DNA of 64,000 bases from Mesostigma viride (GCA_009746045.1 RPFO01000313.1:231476-295475), one strand, 5' to 3'; counted from the stretch's first letter, positions 1 through 12,641 are shown. Notes: generated by a model from the letters alone, not told the origin. Program-made: numbers and translations.

Positions 1-832
1 ATGATGAGCCACACTCCAGATGATGCCTAGCTTTATTTAGTTATGTTGTGCCCATGCAGGGAGTAACTCTCTGCTGAGACGACATGCCCTAGCTTTTTGT
101 ATAGCTATGCTGATCTTCCCCCCCATGACAGGCTCCCCCTTCGCTGGGCATAGCTTGAAGATCATGGGGATGCACGTGCCCTGGTGCACCTAGAGCAAGG
201 GTCCTTTACATCCCCACCCTTGCAGGAAGTAGCTTAGGATGTATGATAGGCCATATGCCCCCTCTCAAGGGCTATGTGCTACATATACTCCCAACGGAGT
301 TATGTTACAATTCAATTCAATTCAATTGATCAGGCGAACAAGGAAGGTGCGCCTTCCGTGAATACGTCGAAGGCGACATGCGCAGGCCTGCGTAGGTTCT
401 TACCTTGAATGCCGGAAATGTAAAAGAAACCGGGAAGCTTCGGCACAAACTCGACAACACCATTAAGTTAGCCTCATAATCGCTCGTTAGAGCCTACGTT
501 GCCTCACAATCGCTGCCGTAAACCTGCATTAAATTTCATGATCCGCAAGAGAAATTATATCCTGGACCCCCGCGCCCGTAGCCGTTCGAGGAATTAGCGA
601 TATTGCAAACCGTAAACTTTCCGCCATGAAATGAGGTCATCGACTAATCTTCTGCGAAATCCATGCATTTTTTCTAGCTTTTTAGATGCCATATCGATTA
701 ATATTGCCTGAAGGCAAGCCGCCATGGCCACCTCCGCGAGGGTTGAGCGGTCCGGGCACACATTATACACCGTACGGACGGTACCGCGCGAATTTTTTGG
801 CGCGGAAAATATTCGGCGCGCCACGTCCCCTT
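1..832. other. Intergenic or old repeat sequence without a recognised gene
   Basis: No reading frame here resembles a known family. Four consecutive CAATT units at 308-328 form a short microsatellite. The stretch ends where homology to the gypsy-type element D begins at 833. Two short frames near 594-824 overlap on opposite strands and have no support. Confidence 0.5.
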
Positions 833-1474
833 AAATGGATGTATGCTCGTAGCGAGGTAGATAAAGTCTGGTATACGGACATGCCGCCTACCCCTGATCC
901 GGAGCTATATTATGAGGTCCTTCCGGGCCGGTGGGTCTCCAGATCCAGCTTCCCGGGTGGCCCAATCCATCCTGCCCTTCAGGCGAGTCATGCTGCTTTG
1001 GTCCGGGCCGCCCTCTTCGGGGTCTCCTGGTTTGGGCCAGACCCCCATGAACCGCAGCAGTTGGTTGTTCATGGTTTCGACGACGCTGGACACTGTCTCC
1101 TTGAGTGTGGGTCCCGCTGCCCTGCCTTGGGGCAGATAGATGCCATCCTCCAGTGTCCCAGGATTTTCTCATACAGGTCTGTCTACCCCTGTGGGCCGCT
1201 CCTGCCTCCGGGATGTTTTCCCTTGGCTTCCGGCTGAGGGCGATGCCGAGTTAGATGATCACCCCTGTGACCTCCTGCGGCCGGGCGGTCGAGTTCATGG
1301 AGATTGCGGACCAGTCGGCGGGGGTGTTAGCATATGGCGATCCTTCCCCTGTGGATGCACCGGTAGAGTCGCAGTACACGCCGGAGTATTCGGCCTCAGT
1401 CGCAGCTTCCTCCTCCTCCGTGTCGGCGCCTTCTCCTGTTCCGTCATCACCGCAGTCGACCAGGCGCGTGTCGG
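833..1474 (+). pseudogene. Element D fragment: end of gypsy chromodomain joined to start of ORF3
   Basis: The fragment opens with KWMYARSEVDKVWY, which matches the C-terminal chromodomain of element E near 41,140. It then jumps into the N-terminal part of the extra ORF (ORF3) of that element, with shared motifs such as PGRWVSRSS, HGFDDAGHCLL and GCxSRCPALGQIDA. In E these parts are separated by the end of pol and the start of ORF3, so D has an internal deletion of roughly 150 bp here. The frame shifts around 1180 and 1290. The fragment stops at 1474, where element C is inserted, and resumes at 24675 after the duplicated target GTCGG (1470-1474 and 24670-24674). Confidence 0.8.
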
Positions 1475-1525
1475 AGTTGCAATCTGTTGCATGACCGAAA
1501 TGCGTGTATAAACTGGTGCATGCAT
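1475..1525 (+). repeat. 5' LTR remnant of element C (51 bp)
   Basis: These 51 bases match the first 51 bases of the complete LTR at 24169-24219 and then stop abruptly at GTGCATGCAT. The following sequence is inverted element coding sequence instead of LTR, so this LTR is truncated rather than diverged. Confidence 0.85.
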
Positions 1526-2198
1526 CTGCCAGCATAGCCCCTTGGGTATTGTCTAGCCCTTCCTTGGTTGAGACGTGCCTGGCAACATCATGGAAGGATA
1601 TGGGGCTTTCAGTGGCAACATCGTGGAAGCTCATCCCCAAACTGTCAGGGGTGAGGGCTTAAGGGGTGAGAAGATCGCGTGCAGGAGGCATTTCAGAATC
1701 CTTGTACTCTACCCCTTTCATGGCAGCCACCATAGGCAATGAGAGACCCCGAGCAGCGACATCGAGGGAAAAATTATTCAATCGCATACAGCCAAACCCC
1801 GCTCGGGACAGCTGTGTGCTGCTCACTGTAACCCCGGGTAGCGTCAAGAACGGCTGCCCTAATAAGGCGGGCCCATCATACCCCTCTACCACACACATGG
1901 GCGTGTCTGCGCCGAGTATGGTTAATAAGGGAAATTCCCCCAGGACCTTGTAGGACCCTGACCTAGCAAAATCAGTGACCTGAGTCCAATGAGAGGGCAG
2001 CAAAGGAAAGTCTACACAATTGGCCCCGATAATAGAGACCTGGGCCTGGGTATCAATGAGGAGCCCACAATTCAGCGCCCTAGCGGTTAACAAGGAAGAT
2101 ATGACTGCAGTGCTCGGGCCCAGCTGAGGGGGGACGCCTGCAGTCTGTGGTGGGTTGCTCAGCAAGATTGTTCTAGGGCTGCGCCGGGACAATAACAT
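1526..2198 (-). pseudogene. Inverted protease segment of element C
   Basis: Read on the - strand, 2198-1659 is open and encodes a retropepsin-like domain. It has the signature DTQAQVSII in place of the usual DTG, followed about 60 residues later by the flap-side motif GPALLGQPF. The sequence at 1526-1658 continues as the segment that lies just before reverse transcriptase in the + copy. It is the mirror image of 2219-2684, so the two arms form a fold-back. This arm keeps the catalytic region that the + arm has lost. Confidence 0.8.
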
Positions 2199-2220
2199 GG
2201 GGTTAGTAGGCTCCCTTTGC

Positions 2221-2848
2221 CGCCCACCACAGACTGCAGGCGTCCCCCCTCAGCTGGGCCCGAGCACTGCAGTCATCTCTTCCTTGTTAACCGCTAGGGC
2301 GCTGAATTGTGTGTGGTAGAGGGGTATGATGGGCCCGCCTTATTAGGGCAGCCGTTCTTGACGCTACCCGGGGTTACAGTGAGCAGCACACAGCTGTCCC
2401 GAGCGGGGTTTGGCTGTATGCGATTGAAAAATTTTTCCCTCGATGTCGCTGCTCGGGGTCTCTCATTGCCTATGGTGGCTGCCATGAAAGGGGTAGAGTA
2501 CAAGGATTCTGAATTGCCTCCTGCACGCGATCTTCTCACCCCTAAAGCCCTCACCCCTGACAGTTTGGGGATTAGCTTCCACGATGTTGCCACTGAAAGC
2601 CCCATGTCCTTCATGATGTTGCCAGGCACGTCTCAACCGAGGAAGGGCTAGACAATACCCAAGGGGCTAGTATGCTGGCTGCAGGGGAACGATGGTTAGG
2701 ACTGGGTTGTGTGGAGCCAGTGGACCTAGTCCCAAGGGATGGCCGGTTGCCTCGTTTCAAATGGACCTTCCAGATGAAGCCGGTTCCCGGCACTGACAGG
2801 AAAGTAGAGTTTGCTAGACCTGTGGTGCTAGAATTTTCTGGATCTTCT
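2221..2848 (+). pseudogene. Protease C-terminus and start of reverse transcriptase, element C
   Basis: The + arm repeats the protease region but lacks about 60 residues that include the DTQ active site; the text runs from LTARALNC straight into a valine-glutamate-glycine stretch and GPALLGQPF. It then enters the reverse transcriptase N-terminus (PRFKWTFQMKPV, the equivalent of the copia KWVFKxK block). A frameshift lies near 2650. It is cut at 2848 by element B. The target copy CTTCT (2844-2848) recurs at 22598-22602, where the frame continues. Confidence 0.8.
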
Positions 2849-3499
2849 AGTTAGCAACAAAGCCAGAGCGTGAGCTCCTGGTCTTTCACGCACACAACGG
2901 GATGAGCCAAAGTTGCAGGACAGCAACCTTTTAACCCGTGCACCAAGCCACGACCACGGTGAGCGGTTCCACGTCCAATGTGGGAGCCTCGGTTCGTGCT
3001 TGCCAAGATAGCTGGTCATCCCCCATGACCAAGCTATATCCTTTGTGTTGTTCCTCGTTCCCATCGGCGTGACGAGGCACGTGCAGGCGTGCAAGCAAAT
3101 CCTCAATGTCCACTGGCATCAGTGCAGAGCCAGGACGAACTGGATTTGCCTAGACTTCTGCAACCTAGGAAGTACAGGACCTGTCACAAGCCTGCAAGGC
3201 CTAGTATCCTTGCAGTCCTGTGCCAGCGATCCAGTATTCCACCAGTCACAGGCTGCTGCTCCACCTGGTCTACGTGGACCACAGTCACGTGATAGTCAGG
3301 CTAAGCCTGTGCAGGCACGGCCTGCCACGTGTCCTGTCCACTATACCAGAGGACTGCACCCTAGTCAGCCACGGACGGCTAGGACTTCGGGACCTCATAT
3401 CTTTCTCGTCCCTTGTCTGTTTCAGGCGGTCAGCACGGCGTTGGAAAGGTCTTTCCAAACTGCATCCACTTAGCATATTGGTTGCCCAAAATGCTAACT
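2849..3499 (-). repeat. 3' LTR of element B
   Basis: It is a near-identical direct repeat of 21939-22597, 8 bases shorter because of small indels near 3295, 3322 and 3405. In element orientation it is preceded by a purine-rich tract (3500-3520, GAAGAAAGGG), as expected for the plus-strand primer of reverse transcription. Confidence 0.9.
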
Positions 3500-4505
3500 C
3501 CAACCCTTTCTTCTTTTGAGCTGGACCAGCTTGAAACAAGCCTAACTTTGCTTGTGCCCACTCAGCCACAGACCACTTGGTCCCTTGAGGTTGATCAGAC
3601 CTGTTAGGGCCCAGGGTCCTGCCTCCTTTTGGGTAACAACATATATGCCCTTAGACCAGGCTAGGTGTACTGGCCAGTGAATCAGAGGTCACCCCAGGTT
3701 ATCCCCTGACCCCTTGGTCAGCTCCCAACCTTTCCTTGGGAACTTGGTGCTAGATTAAAGTCAAGGCACATTACCTAGTCCAATGGCTGGGATTAAAGGA
3801 TGCCAAGAACGTATTATTGTGAGTTCCTGATCTTTCACAGTTATCACAGGCGCCCGTTCTTATGGCGCCCGCCTTGGCCAAGCTTTCCCTTTTATGCTCA
3901 AAGAGACTTAGGTAGCACCGATGTAAATGCTGCCTTATTGGGGAGCCCATGTCATCACTGGGTGTTAAGCCCAGGAATCACTCATGCCAGGCTGTGGCTC
4001 TGCTGGGGAATTGAACCCCACCCCAACCTCCAGGTTTATAGGTGACCTGGAACTTTTACACAAGACAAACATTACAACCATGAGAACAACATGAGAATGA
4101 CATGATTATGTTTTATTCAAGCATTATATAACCCAGAATGTGGCTCCCTGGCAACCATGTTCCACATGGTCACACAACCAGGTTCTTTATTAGCAACAGG
4201 TTGGAAACAAGCACTAGAAAACATATGTACAGCAACCTGTAAGAACCAGCATTCGGGTTGCCCTTGCATGGCCTAACTGTTTGAGGCCAAAGGCGTCGAC
4301 TTAAGTCCTGGCGACTCTTCTGAACCCCATGGGGAGGGCCAGGCATGATTCTCAGCTGGTAGGAGTGCATTCCACACCAACTCCTGTCCAGGAGGGTGTA
4401 CCTAACCCTGAAGGACCGGCTGTCAACCAGTAAGCACCAGTCACCACTTGGTACTTTGGTCAAGCAGCCCACTGGGGACACCCAAGCTGAAGCAAGGCCT
4501 GGTCT
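3500..4505 (-). other. 3' untranslated part of element B
   Basis: This lies between the RNase H stop and the 3' LTR. It contains the polypurine tract at 3500-3520 on the - strand. GGGTTCAATTCC near 4007-4022 on the - strand resembles a Pol III B box, but no tRNA fold could be built around it. No coding support was seen; several short frames overlap without homology. Confidence 0.55.
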
Positions 4506-6195
4506 CTATGGCCGCCCGTGTAAGGGGTCCATGAGCCCACGGAGCAGGGGGTACTGCCGCTCCGCCTTCTCCTCCAGCTTGGTGAGGGCATCTGCAGGGT
4601 TATCCACACCAGGCACATGTTCAATGTGAGCTAGGTAGGACATCTCCTTGAGCAACAAGTAGTCAAGGTCCCTGCTCCTGGCCAGCTGCCTGTGCACAAA
4701 TTGCACCATGCCCATGCTATCAGTCCTCACCAGTGTGTGCAGCTGCAACCTACAGGAAGCCACTTGACATAGCTGGTAGAAGAGCTCCCTCAAGTAAAGA
4801 GCAGTATGCAGCCCTTCACAGATTGCCCTGCACTCAGCAATATCACTGCTGGGTGTAACCCTGTTCTGTAACCGACTGTACAAGGTAACAAGTGAGGTGT
4901 GATCTTGCTCCAGGGTAACTAATGCTGCTGCCCTGCCCCTGACCTCTGTGACCTTCCTATTGTCCATAGAACTGTCCACATAGAGGATCATGTCAAGGGG
5001 CTTGTACAAATCCACAGGACCCAGTATAAGAGGGGGAGACATCATGACAGCCTGCACCACACTCTCAGCACCCACCTCAACTAGCTGGGAATCAGTAAGT
5101 CGACTCAATACCAGCAAGTCAGGGGCACATATACTTGCAAGCCATGCCAGCATGCCCCTGATGGTAGCACACATAGCCTGCGTGATGGGCTCCTGCAATG
5201 CGTCTACAATCTGTTGTGGATAGTCCTTACCACCCTCCATCTTGATGAACCACGAGCCCTTGGCTTGGAACAACGTAGCCTGCATGCCACAGAAGACCAT
5301 AGGCTCATTCTCCACCATGTGCTGTATCTTACCCAGCTCAAACCGCTTCTGGATCTTGGCCAAAACAGCCTCAACCCAGTCTGGTGGACCTATGAGATGC
5401 AGGTCATCACCATGCAGTGAGGCAAAGACAGGGAGGCCATTGTGGGACCCTTGGAACAAACAGGGATCCACTGGAGACACAGAAAACCCACAAGTATTCT
5501 TCAAGAATTTCTCTAGGCTCTTTCTCCAGATGATGGGACTGGACCTGAGACCTTCCAACCCTTTTAGAATTCTCAGGTACCTGGCCTTTATCTCTGCTCT
5601 CCATACAGCAGGTACAGTCACAAAGAAAGGATCGAGGGATATCTCTCCAAGTCTGCCTAGCCTGGTCCTGGTCACCCTTGAGAAAAGCCCTCTTGAAATC
5701 AATCAGCACAGAGCTATAGGGCACACCCTTAACCAGGAAAGACAGAAATATACACAGCAGAATCCTCCACGTGTCATGCAGCATCCCTGGAGTATAGAGC
5801 TCCTCATCTAACAACTGGCCAGTGCCATGATACTCGGTTACAACTGGTCTGACATGTGGCACCTGGACACCATCTACCTCCTTGAGCTTGAGGACAAACA
5901 TCAATCTGAGCAGCTGGTGAACTTCTGGCAGCTCATCCACAGGCTCTGCACAGTTGGAAACTATCCACTCATGCCCAGAAGCAACAAAGCCAAGAGTCCA
6001 TGCCTTAGCCATCTTGGGGCTTTGCATCATCTCGACTAACTGGCGCCAGGGAATAGGACTGTGAGCAGCTATCTGGTACCTGTTTACCCCTAATTACTGC
6101 CGTGGATCAAAAATGGTTGGGATGATCAACAGGTCCTCAGCTATGGGCTCCTGACCTTGGGGACCCTCTACTTGCTGACTCTTAACAGCCTTCAC
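4506..6195 (-). pseudogene. Reverse transcriptase and RNase H of element B
   Basis: The - strand reading resumes directly from the protease on the other side of element A. It gives a copia-type reverse transcriptase: an FKRAFLKG block with the first catalytic aspartate, FASLHGDDL as the YxDD box near 5415, and the IRGMLAWLA block. RNase H follows, with YVDSSMD, SDIAECRAI and RTDSMGM carrying the acidic residues, and ends HGRP with a stop near 4506. A stop codon near 6097 and a frame change near 5650 break it. From 5702 to 4506 the frame is fully open. Replication would need these enzymes in the virus-like particle; I infer this copy is inactive or carries sequence errors. Confidence 0.88.
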
Positions 6196-6716
6196 AGTTA
6201 TTCTAGGGCTTCAGGCCTAGACTATCAGTACACGTGGCGTTGTCCCCGTCTACCAAGTGGGATACGGACATGGACGGTAGTGTAGTACACTGGACATATC
6301 TCTACTAGGATTTAGATCCGCACGTGCCATGTTGGGCACGTGGGTGCTAGATATTAGCACTGAGATATGTAGGGCACACGCACGTGGGTATTCACGTGGT
6401 AGGGTTTATGAGCTGTGATGCAGACCACAAGGTGGTTGCAGTGCTAGTCCTGTACGGAGGTCCTAGGGGAGGTCCAGGACCGTCCACGTAGTGCTGCTAG
6501 GCAGTCGTTGCCTGCGGGCATCGTATCAGTCCTAGCTGGAGTAGATCTAGCTGGACGGAGCCAGCACCTCATTGGTTAGCACTAGTGCAGGATAGCTAGG
6601 TTACCCTAACCTACGTGCCCATGCAATCCAGCTTGGCAAGCTTGCATGGATTGATATTATGCCAGCCATTGCATAATCCAACACACGTTCGCTTCCATTG
6701 CACAAGTGCATTAACT
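6196..6716 (+). repeat. 5' LTR of element A
   Basis: It is a direct repeat of 16896-17421. Terminal inverted bases are AGTTA / TAACT, not TG / CA. The copy is 521 bp against 526 bp at the right; the differences are a TA and a 3-bp indel. The sequence after it (6717 onward, TTCATTAATAAAAACTC) shows no obvious initiator-tRNA primer site, so the primer of this family is unknown. Confidence 0.9.
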
Positions 6717-6765
6717 TTCATTAATAAAAACTCTCACGGTTTTTATACTACTCTATCATCGTAAA

Positions 6766-9228
6766 ATGTCGAACGTTTCCGATAACGATTACTCTTCGGA
6801 GTCGAGCCTGTCGCCATCGTCCGAGGATTTGGACTACCGGGCGGCAGTGAGGGGCCGGCAGGGTAGGGGTGATCACGCTGGCAGCGATGCCGGCAGTGGT
6901 CGCTCGTCCTCGGACGAGGACCCGCGGTACCTCGACCAACTGGCGTTGAGACCGCCGACATACAATGTCTGGCGACCCAACGCGCCACCGGCTGAAGGGC
7001 AGCCCACGGCACCCGAGTTGATAACTGGGCCGGGGAGGGTGGTGCCAGTTCTGGGGGATATCCCGTCGGATGGATACGACGAGGACGAAGACCTAGTCGA
7101 TCTCGAGCTGCCTGAGGACAGGGAGCAGCGAGAGGAGCTGCTCCGCCGGGAGGCAGAGCGCCTTCGGCAGGAGGCCCAGCTCCGCAGAGAGCTGGAGCAG
7201 CAGCGCGAGCTGGAGGCTCAGCGCGAGGCTCTGAGCTGCGGGCGGAGAATGAGATAGACAGGACAGCCCGGGTGCTCGCGGAGCGGCAGCAGGAGCGGGA
7301 TCGTGTGGCCAGGGCAGGCCTGCGCGCGGGACCGACAGGTGCGCGCGAGGCGCCCCCCTACGTGCTACGCAAGAAGAACGAGCTCTTCACCTTTGCTCAC
7401 AGGCGCACAGCGCGCAACTTTCGGCGCATGGCAGGGGATGTGTTGCAGGAGACAGACTCCTCGGTTGAGATGCAGCCAGGAGCGCGGGGGGAGGAACTGG
7501 TTCTGATGGACCCGGCCATGGTCGAGGCCGAGAGACTGGCCAAGATCGAGTACACTCGGCATTGCCAGCGGAAGGCAAAGCGAGCGATGGTCCGGTCGAT
7601 GGCAGAGAACAGCTTGGCTCGGGAGCGTGCAGCCAGGGAGGCGCAGCATCGGGAACTGCGCAGACTTCGGGCGAAGGCACACGACGCCACAGAGAAGACC
7701 CGGCGTCATCAGGCGCGTTTGGACGCAGCCATGAAGAGGTCGGAGGCGGCACTGGCTGTGATGGTGGGCCCGGCGAGGAGGGAGCAGGAGGCCAGGCTGG
7801 CGAGGAAGAGCAGGCGGAACGCACGTGCCCTAGACAGGCGCATGCGTAAGGAGGAGAGGGCTCTCCGCCGGTATCAGGAGGCGGCCAGGACCTGGGCTCT
7901 GCAGGGCGAATTCGGAGACGCCATCCGTTTTGAGCGTGGTCTGGCGCCACATGAACCGCTGCCCGAGGACGCGGTACTGGACTTCATGCGCACCCCACAG
8001 CCAGCAAGAGCCCAGCGAGGAGCGGCTTTGTTAACCGCGCGTGAGCGCGTACGTGCTGGTGCAGACACACCCCACACCCCACCCCCCACACCCAAAACCA
8101 CTTTGCAGACCGACACGGACTTGGAATTGGACCGCATCGCTGCACTACTCCACCAGGAGCTGGACGCAGCGGAGGCCAACCCGACCAAGCGGGCGCGGGC
8201 AGCAGAGGCAGTAGAGCAACTGCTGAGGGCCGCCAAGCGGGTACGCCAAGGAAAGGGACAGGCGGGGTGTGGACCATCGTCTACGCCCCAGCGGTCGCAT
8301 CCAGAGGAGGATGGTGACGAGGGGAAGGACGGGGGAGCACCAGGGGGAGGGGCACCCTCAAGCACCGGGGGTATGGCGGGCGGCAGCAACGCTGGAGCGA
8401 CAACCCAGCAGCAGCAGCAGCCACAGCATCAACAACAGCAGCAGCAGCAGCAGCAGCAGCGGCAGCACCGGCAACAGCAACCGCAGCAGCAGCCGCAGCA
8501 GCAGCAACCTCAACCACAAGCGGCTGTCGCTGTACCACAGCGACCCAGTTTTGATGCATCCCGTAGGGAAGATAGGATTACCTTCCCAGGTCTAGCTGAG
8601 GGGTTTGTGCAGGAGGATGCACTTGAGTTTCTTTTCAAGATAGAACATTCCTGGTCCCATGATAACATCCGTGATTGGTTTCCTGCTCTTAGGGTGTCTA
8701 ACACGATCCACCAATCTGCACCTAGCATAAAACAAATGGTACAGATGTACGAGAGGAGGGCCAGCACACCTGGGGCAGAGGAGGTGCAAATCTTCACAGA
8801 ATTCATAGCAGACCTAAAGGGGCTGTTGACCAAGGGGGAACACCTGCAGGCTCTCAAGGGGTTCAATTGGTTGGCCTCGTACAAAGTCAACAAGTCTGAC
8901 TACGTACGTGACAACAAACAGTATGTCATGTACATAGACAGGGACGAGGAGTTGAAGAAACTCAACTCTAAGTACCTGATCCATCAGTGGCTCACCAAAG
9001 CTGAGTTGGACAAGAACACCAATGCAGTTCTGCTGGCTGCATGGCCTTAAAGACAAGTGGGATGATTTTAGGGGGGCCATGTTGTTCATTCAGCAGAGCC
9101 TAGAACCCTTCTCCACTGTCAAGGAACCCAAGGTCAACAAGGTCCAAGGGGGGGGAGGTCAGGACGGTGCAGGTCCTAGCAGGAAGAAGCTCATTGTCCA
9201 AAAACCAAATGTCCTCATTTGAGGACAT
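6766..9228 (+). pseudogene. Gag-like protein of element A, N-terminal and capsid part
   Basis: The first start after the LTR is at 6766 (MSNVSDNDYSSES). The protein opens with an acidic, serine-rich segment, then a long arginine- and glutamate-rich coiled coil (about 7100-7900). A glutamine tract coded by CAG/CAA repeats follows (8404-8520), then a helical capsid-like region (8540-9220) with motifs such as FPALRVSNTIHQSAPS. Single-base frame changes occur near 7230 and 9040, and again in an A5 run just before 9208. The gene is interrupted at 9228 by a 3.4-kb insertion and continues at 12642. Assignment as Gag rests on position between LTR and zinc knuckle, not on a recognised domain. Confidence 0.75.
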
Positions 9229-12200
9229 AGTCCTCGTTTGAGACGGGGGGGTTCAGGGGCGTGGTTTTGGCGCCAAATTTGGTCCTAGGGTCACTTGGTG
9301 GGTTTTGGCGCGAAACTGGGATAGGTACTGAGCGCGCCAAGCCCCTGGGGTCGACAGGGGTCGACCGTACCTGGAAAATATGAGGCGACGAAAAGTACCT
9401 ACAACAGCAAGAACATCGCAATGCAATCGAGTGTTTCGTCGAGTGGCGGCTATGGGGTCGTGCCAGTTCCGAGGCTTGCTTGAATGTTATAGGGCATTAT
9501 TTTGCCCCGGACGAAGACAGCATTTTAGATCGTCATCTAGTGATTTCGAAAATGCTATTCTTCACGTGCAGGTGCTTTGTATATGTCGAACATTTTGTTC
9601 ATGAACGGATTTTGGCATTGTTGAAGAAAATCTGAGAGCTACGTAGATCGCATGATAGGTTAGTTCGCAGTTCGGTTTTACAATTTCTTTTTCCGCCCAG
9701 GCGCTGCGGATATCGCGAGTATGGGTTATGGTACGCTTCTGGGCTTATGGGCGACATGGGGAGAAGAGGGACCTGGGCAGTTGCATGCGTCAAAGAGTCT
9801 CTATTTTTTCGTCGTGATGTCGCAGTCGCGCCTGGCGAAAACCAGGGCGAGCGCGAGCCATATTTTTCTTTTGCCGCGAGGCTGGGTGCTTCCCACGCGT
9901 CACCGTCCTTTAATATATATTTCTTGAGCTGGCCCGCGCAGCTGGCGGCCTGGGCGCACGTCAAGAACAAGGTTCCGACTGTCATTCTCAACCGCATCGT
10001 TCTAAGTAAGCGTGTTGAGCGGATTGTAACCTGTAACTCCCGCAGGCGTGATAATTCCGGTTGCTTTCAATGCCCAACATCGTGGTTTTGATTACGTTTA
10101 TGCCCGGGGAATAACGGAAGTTTGCTGGGCAGTACTTTCTTTTTCCCATTGCGTCACTGAAAAGGTAAACGGCCTTGCGTTATCAAAACAGCAGCAAGTA
10201 GAAGTCGCTGTGCTTAATTGCGATGTGGTAGTTTGATTCAACACATATACTGCCTTGTTGCTGAGAAGTTTTTCAAGGCTTGCTGGTATGTTGCCCATAT
10301 GTTTCTAATGCTTCAACTCATGTCCAAGTGATCAAGACTGGCTTGGAAACTTGAGCTTGTCATGTTTACATTGTGCTTGTGTTACAACTTGTGCCTCTTT
10401 GCAGTATATCCCCTAAATGGTCTTGCGGCCGATTTTCCGCCAAAAATCGAGTTCCAGCCGATGCATCGGCCCCTTCTCGGGCGACCAAATGCCGCGAAAA
10501 CTATTGAGAATTAGGAAAAGTTTAGCTGAGAAGATCGAAAGTTTATAAAATACTCTAAAGCATGGTATATGGGTTTGCATACTTCTGACAAAGTTATAGA
10601 GGTGTTCTGGCCGGTCAAAGTACAAGGGGTCAGGGTACTTTTTCACGTACAACGTGCATTCCGGAAAACGACGACCTGGCCATGGCGGCTTGCGCCCACG
10701 CATGGCATTTACGTTTTCGTTCGAATTTTCTGACCAAACTTAGGATATTGATTTTATACGTCCTAAAGATCATACAGGCCAATTTCTGGTTCGCGGGAAT
10801 GCCATTTGATAGGTGTCGGCAGCGTTCTTGCTGGAAAAAACTGCGATCAGGCCGGACGATAGAAACGTTGACAGCAATACCTTTCCGGCGTATTTTAAAG
10901 GATATATCGGTTTCTTTATACTTTTTATGATACATAGTAGTCGTAAACGTGCAAGGGTGGCCAGAAATCGCCGAATCCAGCGACCATGCTGCACAACTTT
11001 GGTGTGCCGAAATGCGCCATTTTGCGGCCACCGCCTGGGCCAAGGTAACGCCATCCATGCCTGGTAAAGCTTAAGCATCGTTTTCCTATCGATGTTTGAC
11101 GTTTATATATACGTTCTAGCTTGTGTAGCACATTCTTTTTGCATTATTCATGCTCTTTCTTGACCCTGGCCTGGCCCCTTTCTAAAACACCCTTCTTAGA
11201 TGCTTCCCTCAGTCAGTTGACCTGCCACAGGGTGATGGTGATAAGTTTTAGAGGCTGTATGGGTTTGAATACCTCCATATATGTTTGTTATACATTTCCC
11301 ATACACATATTGCATGAGTGTGAGGCAGTTGGCTGGTCGCTGTGGCATCATCAAGCACGTAACTGGTGAGTAAAAGCTTCCCATTGACAGCATGTGCCAC
11401 CAGGTGTGCTGGCCATCACCTGGCAAGCTATAGCAGCTTAGGCCTAGTTTATCCTTGCTAGGGCAGGCTGAAATAGGCTCAACATCACTAGTTTGTTGGT
11501 GGCTGCCTCCTAGAATGCATGCCTTGCGTAGGGTATCCGTACCACGTTACCTACGTGCATGGACAAGGTAGCACCTGCACATAGGTGCCATGTAAGGGCA
11601 GTGTGATGATGCAGTTATGTTCCCCATCATTGTGGAAGGGAAATGTATTGTTTGGCATGGTTGGTGGCTATATTAGTAGGTAGTATGCCCACCCCTACCC
11701 CCTTGGTTGCTTTTTACCAACGGTACCCCTATGGGCTGTACTGGGTGTAACTGCTGGTATACCCACCCAAATGATGACCCCAATGGCTCAAACTGTTCAG
11801 CAACTAATTGTTTATCATCCCTGAAGTGGTAGGTGCCTAGGTCTTATAACATAATTCAAAATGCACATTCTACCAAAAATGAAAACGCGCGTCTTGACCC
11901 CCCTGACTTTGACGGCAGTTATACATGGCCTACCCTGCATATATGTGAGGTTGTGATATACCAACCCGAAGGGCAACTCATGGACATGCTTGGCCCCCAA
12001 GGACAGCCATTGGATATGGGTAGGTTGGATGGCATCTGGTTTGCAAAATTGTGAAGATCCAGCCGATTTATCGGCAGGATCTCAGACCATTTAGGGGATA
12101 TGTTTCATATATAACGTAAGGGTTCAGCATCATGGTTTAGCACCGTGGTGGCAGCCGAGCCTCTACTAACGATCATGGACCTAACCTTGGCAAGTATTTG

Positions 12201-12641
12201 CTTCATATTTCACTCTTTGGACTGAGCTAGCTTTACACCTGCTGTTTGGCCTGCACCATGGTCCCTGGCTGCCAGTTACATTTTGTGCCCCCCCCTGGCA
12301 GGCTGCAGGGTCTAGGACTGCGAGGGTGTAACATAGACATGCTGTGGGCACCCTGGGTGCATTTTCAGGACCAGCCATGACCTGGCCATGCCTTCTTTCA
12401 TGGCATATTGTTGACTTGAGTGCTATTTGGTCACTCGCGTAGCGACCCCCCTGCATTCATAAATTGTAAACAATTATACAATGATCATATTTCATGCATG
12501 TTAAGCATTGCAACTCTTGAACATATCATAAATGAACATGGTTCCATACCGTACCCATGGATTTGTTGACATGTGTGAGTTATTACAAATGGTATCCATC
12601 CTTAAAAATGTCCTCATGTGAGGACATTTTCTTGGTGATTA
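9229..12641. mobile_element. 3.4-kb insertion inside the gag of element A, class unknown
   Basis: The 5 bases GACAT occur at 9224-9228 and 12642-12646. Joining the flanks there gives a plausible uninterrupted helix of the Gag protein, so GACAT is the likely target duplication. Both ends carry a near-palindromic motif related to ATGTCCTCAT followed by TGAGGACAT (9208-9228 in the flank and 12608-12629 inside). No coding region with recognisable similarity was seen; the frames between 9,380 and 12,460 are short and overlap. A second inverted-repeat pair lies inside (10406 and 12101). Confidence 0.6.
10406..12101. repeat. Inverted-repeat-bounded segment (possible non-autonomous DNA transposon)
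   Basis: ATATCCCCTAAATGGTCT at 10406-10423 is the exact reverse complement of 12084-12101. Just inside each end a GCCGAT...ATCGGC motif recurs (10454-10467 and about 12062-12075). The 1.7-kb interior has no recognisable gene. The structure would fit a terminal-inverted-repeat element nested in the 3.4-kb insertion. A clear target duplication was not seen. Confidence 0.5.

Noticed and set aside
7387..8389. Long - strand frames opposite the gag of element A
   Set aside because: They are shadows of a GC-rich, arginine/glutamate-coding stretch and of the CAG repeat (polyalanine/polyserine); no homology.
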